From contig CAZSLI010000010.1 of assembly GCA_964607705.1 (NCBI GenBank), positions 1 through 64,000 on the forward strand: DNA of 64,000 bases. The letters are read 5' to 3'. The position numbers were made by a program, and so were the translations under genes. The notes under the pieces were generated by a model. It was not told where the DNA came from and did no database searches. It saw nothing but the letters and a program-made list of their open reading frames with translations. This document shows positions 23,723 through 32,422 of the stretch, piece by piece. The stretch is from CAZSLI01 sp964607705. Its GTDB lineage: Bacteria > Actinomycetota > Coriobacteriia > Anaerosomatales > PHET01. Numbering within the stretch: the first letter of the stretch is position 1; each line of letters starts with the position of its first letter.

Positions 23723-24916
23723 TCAGCCAACAGTGTTCCCGTGCGACGTCGAGCTTCCACCATCCTGGGCTGAGGCCCACTCGCCCAGCCGGCGTACGCC
23801 CTCCTCGAGGCGCTCGAGCGAGGTCGCGTAGCTGAAGCGCAGGAAGCCCTCGCCGCCATCGCCGAAGTCGATGCCGGGCGCACATGCGACGCCCGCCTCT
23901 TCAAGCAGCCGGCGGGACAGCTCCAGCGAGTCGGCGCTCCAGCAGCGGGCATCTGCGAAGACATAGAAGGCGCCGCACGGCTCACTGGCGATCGTCAGTC
24001 CCACCTCGCGCAGCGACGGCACGAGGTACTTGCGGCGGTCGTCATACACGGCGCGCATATGGGCGACTGACTCTTGCGCCTGCGTGAGCGCCACCACGCC
24101 AGCCTGCTGGACGAACGCGTTGGCCGCGAGGAAGAAGTTCTGCTGGATCTTCTCGGCGGGGCGGACGTACTCACGGGGAGCGATGAGGTAGCCGAGGCGC
24201 CAGCCCGTCATGGCGTACGCCTTGGAGAAGCCGTTGAGGACGAAGCAGCGATCGGTGTACTGGAGTATCGAGTGCTCGTCGCCGCAGAACGTCAGGCCGT
24301 GATAGATCTCGTCGCTCGCGATGTGGACGCCTGTGCGCTCGGCGATCTCCGCGAGCGCCTGTAGGTCCTGGGCGGACAGCACGGCCCCGGTGGGGTTGCT
24401 CGGCGAGGTGATCATGATGGCCTTGGTGCGCGGGCCTATGGCCGCTTCGAGCTCGTCGAGCCGGTAGCGAAAACCCTCCTCTGCATGCACGCGGAGTGGC
24501 TTCGGTACTCCGCCGAGGAAGCGTACGTAGTTCGGATACGCCGGATAGCAGGGGTCGGGCATGATGACCTCGTCGCCCGGGTCGAGCAGCGCGCCGAACA
24601 GGAGCAGCATGGCGGGGCTCGTTCCCTGCGTCACGACGATGTCGGCAGGATCGATCTCCACCTCATGCACGGCGCGGTAGTGGGTGCTGATCGCGTCACG
24701 CAGGTCCGGCAGGCCGAGCGACTGCGTGTAGTGCGTGCTCCCCTGCTCGATGGCGGCCTCGCATGCGCGGGCGATTACCTCGGGCGTGGGGAAATCGGGG
24801 TCACCGATCTCGAGGCGCACGATGTCGCGCCCCTCTGCCTCGAGCTCCTTGGCCCGCGCCACCACGTCCATGACGACGAAGGGGCGGATGGCCTGTGCAC
24901 GCTTGCTGACCGTCAT
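23723..24916 (-). CDS. Class I/II PLP aminotransferase
   Basis: A 397-residue fold-type I aminotransferase. The PLP lysine is in VLNGFSKAYAMTGWRLGYL, with the upstream TSPSNPTGAVL and SDEIYHGLTF blocks and the N-terminal VRLEIGDPDFPTPE. This resembles AspB/aromatic-type enzymes; the exact substrate is uncertain. ATG at 24916 overlaps the radical SAM stop by one base (TGATG), and the ORF continues upstream only as a shadow frame. Coupling to two radical-SAM-type genes suggests a role in a dedicated pathway rather than general metabolism. Confidence 0.9.
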   Translation of the reverse strand: MTVSKRAQAIRPFVVMDVVARAKELEAEGRDIVRLEIGDPDFPTPEVIARACEAAIEQGSTHYTQSLGLPDLRDAISTHYRAVHEVEIDPADIVVTQGTSPAMLLLFGALLDPGDEVIMPDPCYPAYPNYVRFLGGVPKPLRVHAEEGFRYRLDELEAAIGPRTKAIMITSPSNPTGAVLSAQDLQALAEIAERTGVHIASDEIYHGLTFCGDEHSILQYTDRCFVLNGFSKAYAMTGWRLGYLIAPREYVRPAEKIQQNFFLAANAFVQQAGVVALTQAQESVAHMRAVYDDRRKYLVPSLREVGLTIASEPCGAFYVFADARCWSADSLELSRRLLEEAGVACAPGIDFGDGGEGFLRFSYATSLERLEEGVRRLGEWASAQDGGSSTSHGNTVG

Positions 24917-26202
24917 CACGAGCTCCTTGCCGGTACGGTGAGCCGGGCCTGGTACGCCTGCGCCGCCGCGTTGCCGAGGACTTCGAGCCGGCGCAGCTCG
25001 GTGAAGCCGATGTCGCGGGTGGCGATCACCTCGTGCGGCGGCTCGCGGTCGAAGCGCAGGCCGAGGTCCTCGGCATGCTCCCAAAGATGCGTACCGGGAA
25101 GCACGTGGAGGGTGGACATCTGCACCCGGCCGGGATCGAGGGCGATCACGAAGTCCATGCCCTCGCGCACGCTGTCGGAGGTGTCGCCGGGCAAGCCGAT
25201 GATGAGGTCGCACTCGACGCTGATGCCGGCAGAGCGGCATACCGCGACCCCCTGGGCGAAGCGATCGCGGTCGAGCGTGCGCCGGCACGTCTCGAGCGCT
25301 CTCGAACCCACCGACTGCGGGCCCGTCTCGACGCCGACCACGCCCGCCTTGGCGAGGAGCGCGGCCTGCTCGGCATCGATACGCTCGATGTCGACCTCGA
25401 TGGTATGCAGGCGCACTCCTCGGGCGACGTGGGGCTCCATGATCTCAGCCAGCCGGCGCAGGCGGTCGGGAGTGAGGTTGAAGACCGGGTCGATGAAGCT
25501 GAACGAGCTCATACCGGGGGTCGCCGCGACCGCCTCGATATCGGCGGCGACGCGGTCCCACGAGAACGAGCGGATACGCGTGCTGCCCTTACCCTCGTAG
25601 CAATACGCGCAGCAGTGGGGACAGCCTCGGTACGTCTCGACATAGGCCGACCCGTCCGTCGCGTGAGCGCGCGCCTGGAACGGCGACGGCAGTCGGTCGA
25701 GGTCCTCGAGTGGCGGGCGGTCGGGGCCGCTCACGACGCGCGCGCCCTCGCGGGCGGACACGCCGGGCACACCTGCGATCTCGCCCCCGCGGGAGTGAGA
25801 GAGCAGCAACTCGGCGAACGCGAACTCGCCCTCCCCTCGCACGACGGCGTCCACGGCGGGGTGCGCGGCGAGGACCTCCTCGGCGATGGGGCCGACCTCA
25901 GGGCCGCCGAGGACGACGAGCGTGTTCGGCCAGACCTCTTTGACGAGGCGCGCCACGTCGAACACTGCGCGGGCGGTCCAGCAGAAGACCGGCATCGCGA
26001 CCACGTCGGCGGGTGGCTCGAGCGACAGCAGCCGGTACGCGATCCACCACGGGTCGGTGGTCACGTCGACGTCGAAGCGAGTGAGCGCCAGGTCGAGACG
26101 CACGTCCGCCTTGGCGGCCGCCTCCAGATAGTCGAGCGCGAGCGAACGGTAGCCCGACTGGTTTATGCCGACGAGCGCGACCCGTAGCTGACGCGCGCTC
26201 AC
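24916..26202 (-). CDS. B12-binding-type radical SAM protein
   Basis: A 428-residue protein with an N-terminal cobalamin-binding-like Rossmann domain (about 1-135, VALVGINQSGYRS at the start and TLVVLGGPEVGPIAEEVL) and a radical SAM domain (about 165-380) whose cluster motif is GCPHCCAYCYEGKG, i.e. CxxxCxxC. Such enzymes catalyse methylations or radical rearrangements; neither substrate nor product is deducible. The start is GTG 26202, whose GTGA overlaps the upstream gene's stop; the longer ORF to 26859 is a shadow of that gene. The B12-domain call rests on fold pattern; the classical DxHxxG motif is not obvious. Confidence 0.85.
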   Translation of the reverse strand: MSARQLRVALVGINQSGYRSLALDYLEAAAKADVRLDLALTRFDVDVTTDPWWIAYRLLSLEPPADVVAMPVFCWTARAVFDVARLVKEVWPNTLVVLGGPEVGPIAEEVLAAHPAVDAVVRGEGEFAFAELLLSHSRGGEIAGVPGVSAREGARVVSGPDRPPLEDLDRLPSPFQARAHATDGSAYVETYRGCPHCCAYCYEGKGSTRIRSFSWDRVAADIEAVAATPGMSSFSFIDPVFNLTPDRLRRLAEIMEPHVARGVRLHTIEVDIERIDAEQAALLAKAGVVGVETGPQSVGSRALETCRRTLDRDRFAQGVAVCRSAGISVECDLIIGLPGDTSDSVREGMDFVIALDPGRVQMSTLHVLPGTHLWEHAEDLGLRFDREPPHEVIATRDIGFTELRRLEVLGNAAAQAYQARLTVPARSS

Positions 26203-26906
26203 GACGCCGGCTCCAGAACCTCGACCGGGGCCGGGGAAGGCTCCGTGCGGTCCGGCACCGGGCCGCGGACGAAGGCGGCCAGGCGGTTGAGGGCAGCCGT
26301 GTCGAGAGCGGCGCGCAGCAGCGGCTCCTCGGCAGGGCGCCACCTGTGCGCACGCGCGTCGAAGCAGACGGAGGTCGCGCCCATGGCGGCGAGCGCCGCG
26401 ACCGCCTCGGGAAGGATCGAAGCGTTGTGGGGGCAGACGGGCACGAGCCCCGCGACGCAGACGTCCACGCGGGACGACGATGCGGCCGCCGTGAACGCAG
26501 CCGCACCGGACGCGGTGGCGGCACAGAGGCCTTCTCGGCAGGAAAGCCGGTCGTGGGTGGCCGGATCGCCGAGGAGCACCAGCTCGAGATGGCGCACGCC
26601 CGCGTGCAAGGCGCCCTCGGCGTTGCCCGCCTGCGCGAGCGCCGCCCCCGACGTGCGGAGCCGGATGCGCTCGCAGCCCTCGTCGGCGGCGACCGCGATG
26701 AGCTGGGGCAGCTGTGGATGCATGAACGGCTCGAAGCCGAGGAACGAGACGTTGGGGCCGGGCGGCAGCGACCAGCCGCGCGCGATCTGCGCCAGTTCCT
26801 CGGCGACCGACGCGAGGGAGCGCGGTGAAGGCTCGGGTGCCCGCCCGCATCTGCCGCACGTGACGACGCCGCCCGTGCCGATGGTGACCTCCGCGAACGT
26901 GATCAA
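26199..26906 (-). CDS. Degenerate radical-SAM-like protein
   Basis: A 235-residue protein resembling a radical SAM half-barrel: VSFLGFEPFMHPQLPQLI parallels the GGEPLLHP motif, and CERIRLRTSG parallels the strand-3 RIRL.TNG segment. It lacks CxxxCxxC; only CGRCGR (CxxC at residues 17-20) is near the N-terminus. It may be a scaffold or substrate-binding partner for the overlapping radical SAM enzyme. No family name is certain. Its start is 107 bases from the divergent ABC1 kinase gene; that intergenic stretch must hold both promoters. Confidence 0.72.
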   Translation of the reverse strand: MITFAEVTIGTGGVVTCGRCGRAPEPSPRSLASVAEELAQIARGWSLPPGPNVSFLGFEPFMHPQLPQLIAVAADEGCERIRLRTSGAALAQAGNAEGALHAGVRHLELVLLGDPATHDRLSCREGLCAATASGAAAFTAAASSSRVDVCVAGLVPVCPHNASILPEAVAALAAMGATSVCFDARAHRWRPAEEPLLRAALDTAALNRLAAFVRGPVPDRTEPSPAPVEVLEPAS

Positions 26907-27013
26907 GGCGCCCCTCCCTTCCGCGAACTCAGTCTAGCGGATGAGCCGGGGCCGCTTTCAGGTATATCTTCAATGGATAGGTAGTCTCTTCCGGTCCAGT
27001 CGAAGGGGCGTAA

Positions 27014-28687
27014 ATGGCCAAGATCAGCCGCAACGAACGCTACCGGCGCATCGTCAAAGTGCTGTCCGAGGAGGGTTTCGGCACGGCCCTCGACCAGCTG
27101 GGGCTTCGAGCCCACTGGGTCGCCGCCATCCGACGCGATCGGATGAAGGAGTCGGAGGTCGGCCTCTCCCCCGAGGAACGGGCGCGGCGCACCATGGAGC
27201 GGCTTGGGCCCACGTTCGCGAAGATCGGCCAGATGCTCTCAGTACGCCCTGACCTCATCCCGCCCTCTTACGCCGATGAACTCTCCAAACTTCAGGACGA
27301 GATGGCTCCATTCCCGTTCGAACAGGCGAGGTCGGAGATCGAGGAGGCGTTCGGGGCTCCACTCGAGGAGCTGTTCGGTTCCTTCGAGGAAGTCCCTGCT
27401 GCTGCGGCGAGCATCGGGCAGGTCCATCTGGCCACGCTCAAGGACGGGACCCCTGTTGCGGTGAAGGTGCAGCGGCCCGGTATCCGCGACGTCATCGAAG
27501 CGGACCTCGACATACTGCGCACGCAGGCGCGACGCATCGCCGGCAGGACTGAGCTCGGCATCCGCTACGACGTCATCGGGCTGGTGGACGAGTTCGCGCG
27601 AGTCCTCCACGAGGAATGCGACTACGTCAACGAAGCCGAGAACGCGCAGCGCCTCGCGGCCGACTTCGATGGCGACGAGACGGTGTACTTCCCGGGCGTG
27701 TACTGGGACCTCACCGCGCCGACGGTCCTCACGCTCGACCGCATCGTCGGCATCCCGTTCAACCGCCTCGATGAGATCGACGCGGCGGGTATCGATCGTG
27801 TCGAGATCGCCCGCCGAGGAATCACCTGTTACTACGAGCAGATCTTCATCCACGGCTTCTACCACGCAGACCCGCACCCGGGGAACATCTTCGCGCTGCC
27901 CGACGGGCGCATCGCCTTCACGGACTTCGGACGCTCGGGAACCCTGACGGATCAGGCAAAGGCACAAGTGGCCGACCTGCTCGTCGCAATCATCGAGCAA
28001 GACGGCGAGGCCGCCGGCGATATCCTGCTCGACGTGAGCCGCGCGACGGCCGACGTTGATGCTGCAGGGCTCAAGCGCGACGTCACGTCGCTTATCGGCA
28101 AGTACTACAACATGCGGCTCAAGGAGGTGGACACGCGGGTCCTCGTCACCGAGGTGATGTCGCTCATCGGCAAGCGGGGGCTCACGCTGGAAGCGGAGTT
28201 CGCGCTGCTATTGACGACGCTTGCCACCGTGCAGGCGCTCGGCACCGCGATAGACCCGGACTTCCACTTCGTCGAATCGGTGCGGCCGTTCGCTCAGCGG
28301 ATCATCGAGGACCAGGTGGCGCCGAGAAACCTCACGCGTGGCCTCACGACCGCGCTGCGCGGGGCGATGAAGGCGTTCAAGAACCTGCCGGACAACCTCA
28401 ATCGCGCGGTCAAGCGCGTCGGTGACGGCGACCTTCGTGTCACGGTGCGTCCCGGCGGCTTCGACCCCCTGATGTCGCGCGTCGAACTCGCAGTGGACCG
28501 GATGGCTTTCGCGCTGGTCGTGTCGTCGTTCGTCGTGGGCTTCTCGTGGCTGCTGTCGAAGACCGAGATCCCCTGGTGGGTCGAGCTCATCGCCGACTTC
28601 GCGCTCGTGTGCGCGGCAGGCGTGGGGGTCTACTTCTTCCTGTCGATGGTGTTTCGGCGTTGGGTGCAGCGGCGGCGCGACTACTAG
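27014..28687 (+). CDS. ABC1/UbiB-family atypical kinase
   Basis: A 557-residue UbiB/ABC1/ADCK-type protein. Motifs include GPTFAKIGQMLSVRPDLIP (KxGQ), ASIGQVHLATLKDGTPVAVK (Ala-rich loop and lysine), HADPHPGNIFALPDGRIAFT followed by DFG, and two C-terminal hydrophobic segments (about 495-545). Homologues are ATPases needed for quinone synthesis or lipid export; with the UbiA/D/X trio elsewhere in the window a menaquinone-related role is plausible. ATG 27014 follows GAAGGGGCG. It converges with the exosortase gene, leaving seven bases between stops. Confidence 0.93.
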   Translation: MAKISRNERYRRIVKVLSEEGFGTALDQLGLRAHWVAAIRRDRMKESEVGLSPEERARRTMERLGPTFAKIGQMLSVRPDLIPPSYADELSKLQDEMAPFPFEQARSEIEEAFGAPLEELFGSFEEVPAAAASIGQVHLATLKDGTPVAVKVQRPGIRDVIEADLDILRTQARRIAGRTELGIRYDVIGLVDEFARVLHEECDYVNEAENAQRLAADFDGDETVYFPGVYWDLTAPTVLTLDRIVGIPFNRLDEIDAAGIDRVEIARRGITCYYEQIFIHGFYHADPHPGNIFALPDGRIAFTDFGRSGTLTDQAKAQVADLLVAIIEQDGEAAGDILLDVSRATADVDAAGLKRDVTSLIGKYYNMRLKEVDTRVLVTEVMSLIGKRGLTLEAEFALLLTTLATVQALGTAIDPDFHFVESVRPFAQRIIEDQVAPRNLTRGLTTALRGAMKAFKNLPDNLNRAVKRVGDGDLRVTVRPGGFDPLMSRVELAVDRMAFALVVSSFVVGFSWLLSKTEIPWWVELIADFALVCAAGVGVYFFLSMVFRRWVQRRRDY

Positions 28688-28694
28688 CGAGCGG

Positions 28695-29240
28695 TCAGCT
28701 CCAGCCGGGGCTCCAGTCGTTGCGCGACAGCCACATGAACAGCGCCCACATCCCACCCACCGCGAGGGCGATCGAACCCTGCAACACATAGTCGTGGACG
28801 AAGATGAACCGGGAGGGGTCGTACTCCGAGACGACTGCCACAGCGACGAGCCGAACGATATTCAACACCGCGATGGCCGGGATGCCGAGGAGGATCGCGG
28901 CAAGCCGTCGGTCACGTGCGACCGGGACGACTGCGACCGCTGCCGCGAAGAGGACGAACCACTCAAGCGCGGTGCACGCGAGGTCTATGCGCAGCACGTG
29001 ATGGTGCAGCCTGAGGAGGGTGCCATCAAGCGCGACCGGCACGCCCACGGCCCGTACCCCGGTGGACGCGACATACGCCGTCACCACACGCATCCAGTCG
29101 GTCACCGCGGCGGGAGCGACCGCCGCGGCCATGCGGAAAGCCGCGAGCGTCGCGACGGGCACCATGACGAGCAGCGCCATGCCGAGAAACCCGACTGTAC
29201 GGCGCCCTGCAACTCCCGCTCTTGCTCGCCGCCGGTTCAC
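28695..29240 (-). CDS. Exosortase/archaeosortase-family membrane protein
   Basis: A 181-residue polytopic protein with about six hydrophobic segments. The putative catalytic triad of the family is visible: Cys89 in DLACTALEWF, Arg130 in LNIVRLVAV and His149 in IFVHDYVL. Exosortases recognise a short C-terminal motif plus a membrane helix and basic tail on secreted proteins. Its ATG overlaps the subtilase stop (ATGA), and that subtilase carries just such a tail, so it appears to be a dedicated sorting enzyme. It is shorter than most EpsH-type exosortases, nearer to archaeosortase size. Confidence 0.85.
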   Translation of the reverse strand: MNRRRARAGVAGRRTVGFLGMALLVMVPVATLAAFRMAAAVAPAAVTDWMRVVTAYVASTGVRAVGVPVALDGTLLRLHHHVLRIDLACTALEWFVLFAAAVAVVPVARDRRLAAILLGIPAIAVLNIVRLVAVAVVSEYDPSRFIFVHDYVLQGSIALAVGGMWALFMWLSRNDWSPGWS

Positions 29241-32104
29241 GCTGCAGCCCGCCTGCGTCGCATCGCAGACCAGACGCCTGCAAGTCCGATCAGGGCGGCA
29301 AGGCTGATGCTCCAGTCCGAACTCGCGGGCGTCGAGACGAGCGCAGCTTCCTCGTCGGGTGTGTATCCCACCGCGTACTCGGAGAACGAATCCGCGTTTC
29401 CGGTCACCATGTCGGCGTCGATGTCGAGCCCGGCCGGATCGGTGATGTCGGTCCAGCCCCCCGTGTAGTGATACAGCCGGATGGACGCTTCCTCGGTAGG
29501 CGACAGCGCGGCCCCGTCGTACGAGAGGGAGATCGTGAAGGATCCGCTGAAGGCTGTGTCGCTATGCACGTCCCAGATAGCGCCGGGCAGCAGTTTCTGG
29601 TGTCCGGGTAGCGGCTCCGTACGCGGCTCTGCGATCGAAGCCGTCGTGGTGCCCGCCGTCCACGCGTTGGCGAAGACGACGCTCACAGCGCCGCTCGCGC
29701 CTGCCGGCTGTTGCGTGAGCGGGAACGTCGTCACGGTCGCGGTGCCGTCAGAGGAGACGTTGCCCGCGCGATCGACCGCGGCGACCGCGATTTCGTCGTC
29801 GGCGGCCAAGCCTGCAGCCGAGAACGACCCCGCCGCGGTCGTGCCGAGCACCGAAGCGCCCCGGGAGACCTGATACCGATCGACTCCCGACGCGGAATCG
29901 ACCACGGCCTCCCACGTGGCGGTGACGGAGCCCACTCCGGTATTGGTCAGCGTCACCACGGGAGTCGCCGGGGCGGCCGAGTCGACCTTGAAAGCCTTGG
30001 TCGCAACGGTCTCCGTGTTACCGACGGAGTCCTCGGCGAAGTATGAAAGGACGCTCTCACCCTCAGGCGGGTAGATGCCGAGGAACCCCGGCTCCGCGGC
30101 CTCAACGGTGTAGTCGCGATAGGGCGCCGAGCCCCATCGGTAGCGGATCGATGCGCCCGGCTCAGCAGTCATGGTCACAAGGGGCACGTGGCGAAACCAC
30201 CCGTCGTCGCCGTCGGGGTCGCTGACCGACAGCGCTGTGGAGGGTGGAGTGACGTCGACTATGGCCAGGGCGCCTGCCGCGTCGAGACGCGAACCCGTGA
30301 CGGTACGTCCTGCGAGGACGGGAAGCGGCTCGGCGGATTCGAGGAGCGCCCGCTTGAACGCGAGTGTGGACGCCTCTGGGTGTGCGGCCTCGAGAAGCGC
30401 TGCCGCGCCCGCCACATGTGGGGCGGCCATCGAGGTGCCGCTCCAGGCGTCGTATGCCTTACTCGGCGCCGAGGACCGGACCTCCACATCGTCGATGTAG
30501 ACCCCCGTGCCCGGCGCGCCCGGCGTGGCACCCGTCTGCAGGACGAACGCGAGCTGGAAGGCGTCGCCCGCTACGCTGGACAGATCCGCTTGGTAACGAA
30601 AGAAGGCACCGGAACTCGAGCCGGTCAGGTAGCCGAGCGACTGCCAGACGCCGTCTGAACCGGCGATCGCCACGTAGAGCCGGTCGTTTGCCGACGGCAA
30701 GTTGAAACGGCAGCGGAAATAGAGCGTGCCCCCTTGCGAATCCGTGAAGGAGATCGGTTGCTCGGTGTAGAGCCATGAATCTTCATTCGCGCCGAAACCC
30801 GACGCAGGCGCGTGCGCATAGCAGCTTGGGCCGCTCCACGCGGCGGCGCTGGTCAGAGCCCACGTGTTGCTGTATCCGTCCGTGAGCCAGCTGTACGAGG
30901 GAGGATCGAAGTAGTCCGCGAAGGGATAGTAGGGCGCCTGGGCTGCGGGAACCGCACTGAGGATCGCGACTCCCGGTGCACCCAGATCGACGCTCGTGGC
31001 ACCGTAGTTCGAGAAGTGTGCGAGAGCGTCGTGTCGGTCGGTCGCCGCTACGGCGATGATGTTCTCATTCGGCAGAGAAGCCGGGTAACTGGGCACCACG
31101 TCGTTGTCAGCGCCCTCGTTGCCTGCCGCGCAGACAACCAGCCCGTCGAACGCCGCGATCGCCGTCTCAAGCTCGACGGGGTAGTCGGATCCGGTCAGCG
31201 ACATGTTGATCACATCAGCACCGTTGTCACGTGCGTAGTAGACCGCCTCGGCGATATCGGACATGTAGCCGCTACCTGTGTCGTCGAGGGCCTTGAGCGC
31301 CATGATCCGCGCATCCCAGGCGACGCCGGTCATGCCCGCGCCGTCGTTACCGGCAGCCGCGATCGTGCCCGCGACATGCGTGCCGTGGCCGAACACGTCG
31401 AGCGGGTCCGCGGTGCCGTCGGCGTAGCTCCATCCACGCCAGTCATCCACGTAACCGTTGCCGTCGTTGTCGATGCCGTCGCCGGGGACCTCATCGGCAT
31501 TCGACCAGATGCGGGCGGCGAGATCGGGGTGCGTGTAATCGACCCCGGAATCGATCACGGCGACCACCACATCGGAGTCGCCGGTGACGACGTCCCACGC
31601 GGCCGTAGCGTTGATGTCGGCCCCCGGCGTACCGCCCTCTTGACCGGTGTTCGATAGCGACCACTGGCTTGAGAACAGCGGGTCGCTGGGCACCGCGCCG
31701 GACGAGAACCGGTAGTCGGGCTGCGCGACCAGGACGGACGGATCGTTGCGGTAGCGCTGAAGCACGCCGCGCGCCGAGGATCCTCGCGGTACGGCGACCA
31801 ATTCGACATCGCTCGTGCCCCGCAGCAGTCGCACGGGAATGGCTCCGGCCTTGAGGTGGGCAAGACCGCGCGCGGCCGAACCCGGAGGTACGCGAGGAGC
31901 GAAGCGCACCACGATCCGCTCGACGGCCGCAGTGGCGGGCTTCTCGGCGACCGGGGACAGCAGCGGAGCGGTGTTGGGAGCGAGACGGGGTCGAGGAGTC
32001 GGCATCGCATGCGCCGGTGCAGTCGCGATCAGTGCCTGGACCGCAACTGCGACAGCGGCCATCAGGCACAGTCGCGATTCGCGAGAAGTCACGCGCACTC
32101 TCAT
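29237..32104 (-). CDS. Secreted S8 (subtilisin-type) protease with C-terminal sorting signal
   Basis: A 955-residue protease. A signal peptide (residues 1-34, ending APAHAMP) precedes an inhibitor-like propeptide (about 55-135), then the S8 domain with Asp185 (VIDSGVDYTHPDL), His243 (DVFGHGTHVAG), oxyanion Asn329 (CAAGNEG) and Ser558 (SGTSMAAPH). About 170 residues inserted between Asn and Ser resemble a jelly-roll/MAM-like domain. A fibronectin-like module follows (about 740-810), and the C-terminus is TPASSDW, a hydrophobic helix and MRRRRAAA, the tripartite layout of exosortase substrates. Start ATG 32104 follows GGAG closely; GTG two codons on is an alternative. The longer ORF upstream would run into tRNA-Leu. 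Confidence 0.92.
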   Translation of the reverse strand: MRVRVTSRESRLCLMAAVAVAVQALIATAPAHAMPTPRPRLAPNTAPLLSPVAEKPATAAVERIVVRFAPRVPPGSAARGLAHLKAGAIPVRLLRGTSDVELVAVPRGSSARGVLQRYRNDPSVLVAQPDYRFSSGAVPSDPLFSSQWSLSNTGQEGGTPGADINATAAWDVVTGDSDVVVAVIDSGVDYTHPDLAARIWSNADEVPGDGIDNDGNGYVDDWRGWSYADGTADPLDVFGHGTHVAGTIAAAGNDGAGMTGVAWDARIMALKALDDTGSGYMSDIAEAVYYARDNGADVINMSLTGSDYPVELETAIAAFDGLVVCAAGNEGADNDVVPSYPASLPNENIIAVAATDRHDALAHFSNYGATSVDLGAPGVAILSAVPAAQAPYYPFADYFDPPSYSWLTDGYSNTWALTSAAAWSGPSCYAHAPASGFGANEDSWLYTEQPISFTDSQGGTLYFRCRFNLPSANDRLYVAIAGSDGVWQSLGYLTGSSSGAFFRYQADLSSVAGDAFQLAFVLQTGATPGAPGTGVYIDDVEVRSSAPSKAYDAWSGTSMAAPHVAGAAALLEAAHPEASTLAFKRALLESAEPLPVLAGRTVTGSRLDAAGALAIVDVTPPSTALSVSDPDGDDGWFRHVPLVTMTAEPGASIRYRWGSAPYRDYTVEAAEPGFLGIYPPEGESVLSYFAEDSVGNTETVATKAFKVDSAAPATPVVTLTNTGVGSVTATWEAVVDSASGVDRYQVSRGASVLGTTAAGSFSAAGLAADDEIAVAAVDRAGNVSSDGTATVTTFPLTQQPAGASGAVSVVFANAWTAGTTTASIAEPRTEPLPGHQKLLPGAIWDVHSDTAFSGSFTISLSYDGAALSPTEEASIRLYHYTGGWTDITDPAGLDIDADMVTGNADSFSEYAVGYTPDEEAALVSTPASSDWSISLAALIGLAGVWSAMRRRRAAA

Positions 32105-32220
32105 CCACTCCAGCATCTGTGATCGGTACGCAGGTATACAACCATATCGGCATGATGAGCCGAGTGCGCGAGCGCACATCGTCCGCAGACGGTTCGAGGC
32201 GCCTGTAGGGAGGCGCCCGC

Positions 32221-32260
32221 CCCAAACGAAAGCGGCCCCGCCGTTTCCGACGGAGCCGCT
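32221..32260 (-). terminator. Intrinsic terminator of tRNA-Leu
   Basis: AGCGGCCCCGCCG at 32231-32243 pairs imperfectly with CGACGGAGCCGCT at 32248-32260 across a four-base loop. On the minus strand it follows the tRNA by nine bases and is succeeded by TTCGTTTGGG. A further GGCGCCT/AGGCGCC hairpin lies at 32198-32217, upstream of the protease. Confidence 0.75.
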
Positions 32261-32269
32261 GTTCAGTGC

Positions 32270-32355
32270 TGGTGTCCGAGGCGAGAGTTGAACTCGCACG
32301 CCCTTGCGGGCACTAGGCCCTCAACCTAGCGCGTCTGCCATTCCGCCACTCGGAC
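32270..32355 (-). tRNA. tRNA-Leu (GAG)
   Basis: An 86-base tRNA read on the minus strand. The acceptor GTCCGAG pairs with CTCGGAC, discriminator A and encoded CCA follow (32273-32270), the anticodon loop is TTGAGGG with GAG in the centre of a CTAGG/CCTAG stem, a long variable arm (GTGCCCGCAAGGGCGT) marks class II, and the T arm is GCGAG-TTCAACT-CTCGC. Confidence 0.96.
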
Positions 32356-32422
32356 ATTGTGGCCTCCCCGCGAGGGGGACAGCGAGCGATAGTTTAGCAA
32401 TGTCAAAACGCCTGCGCTACCC

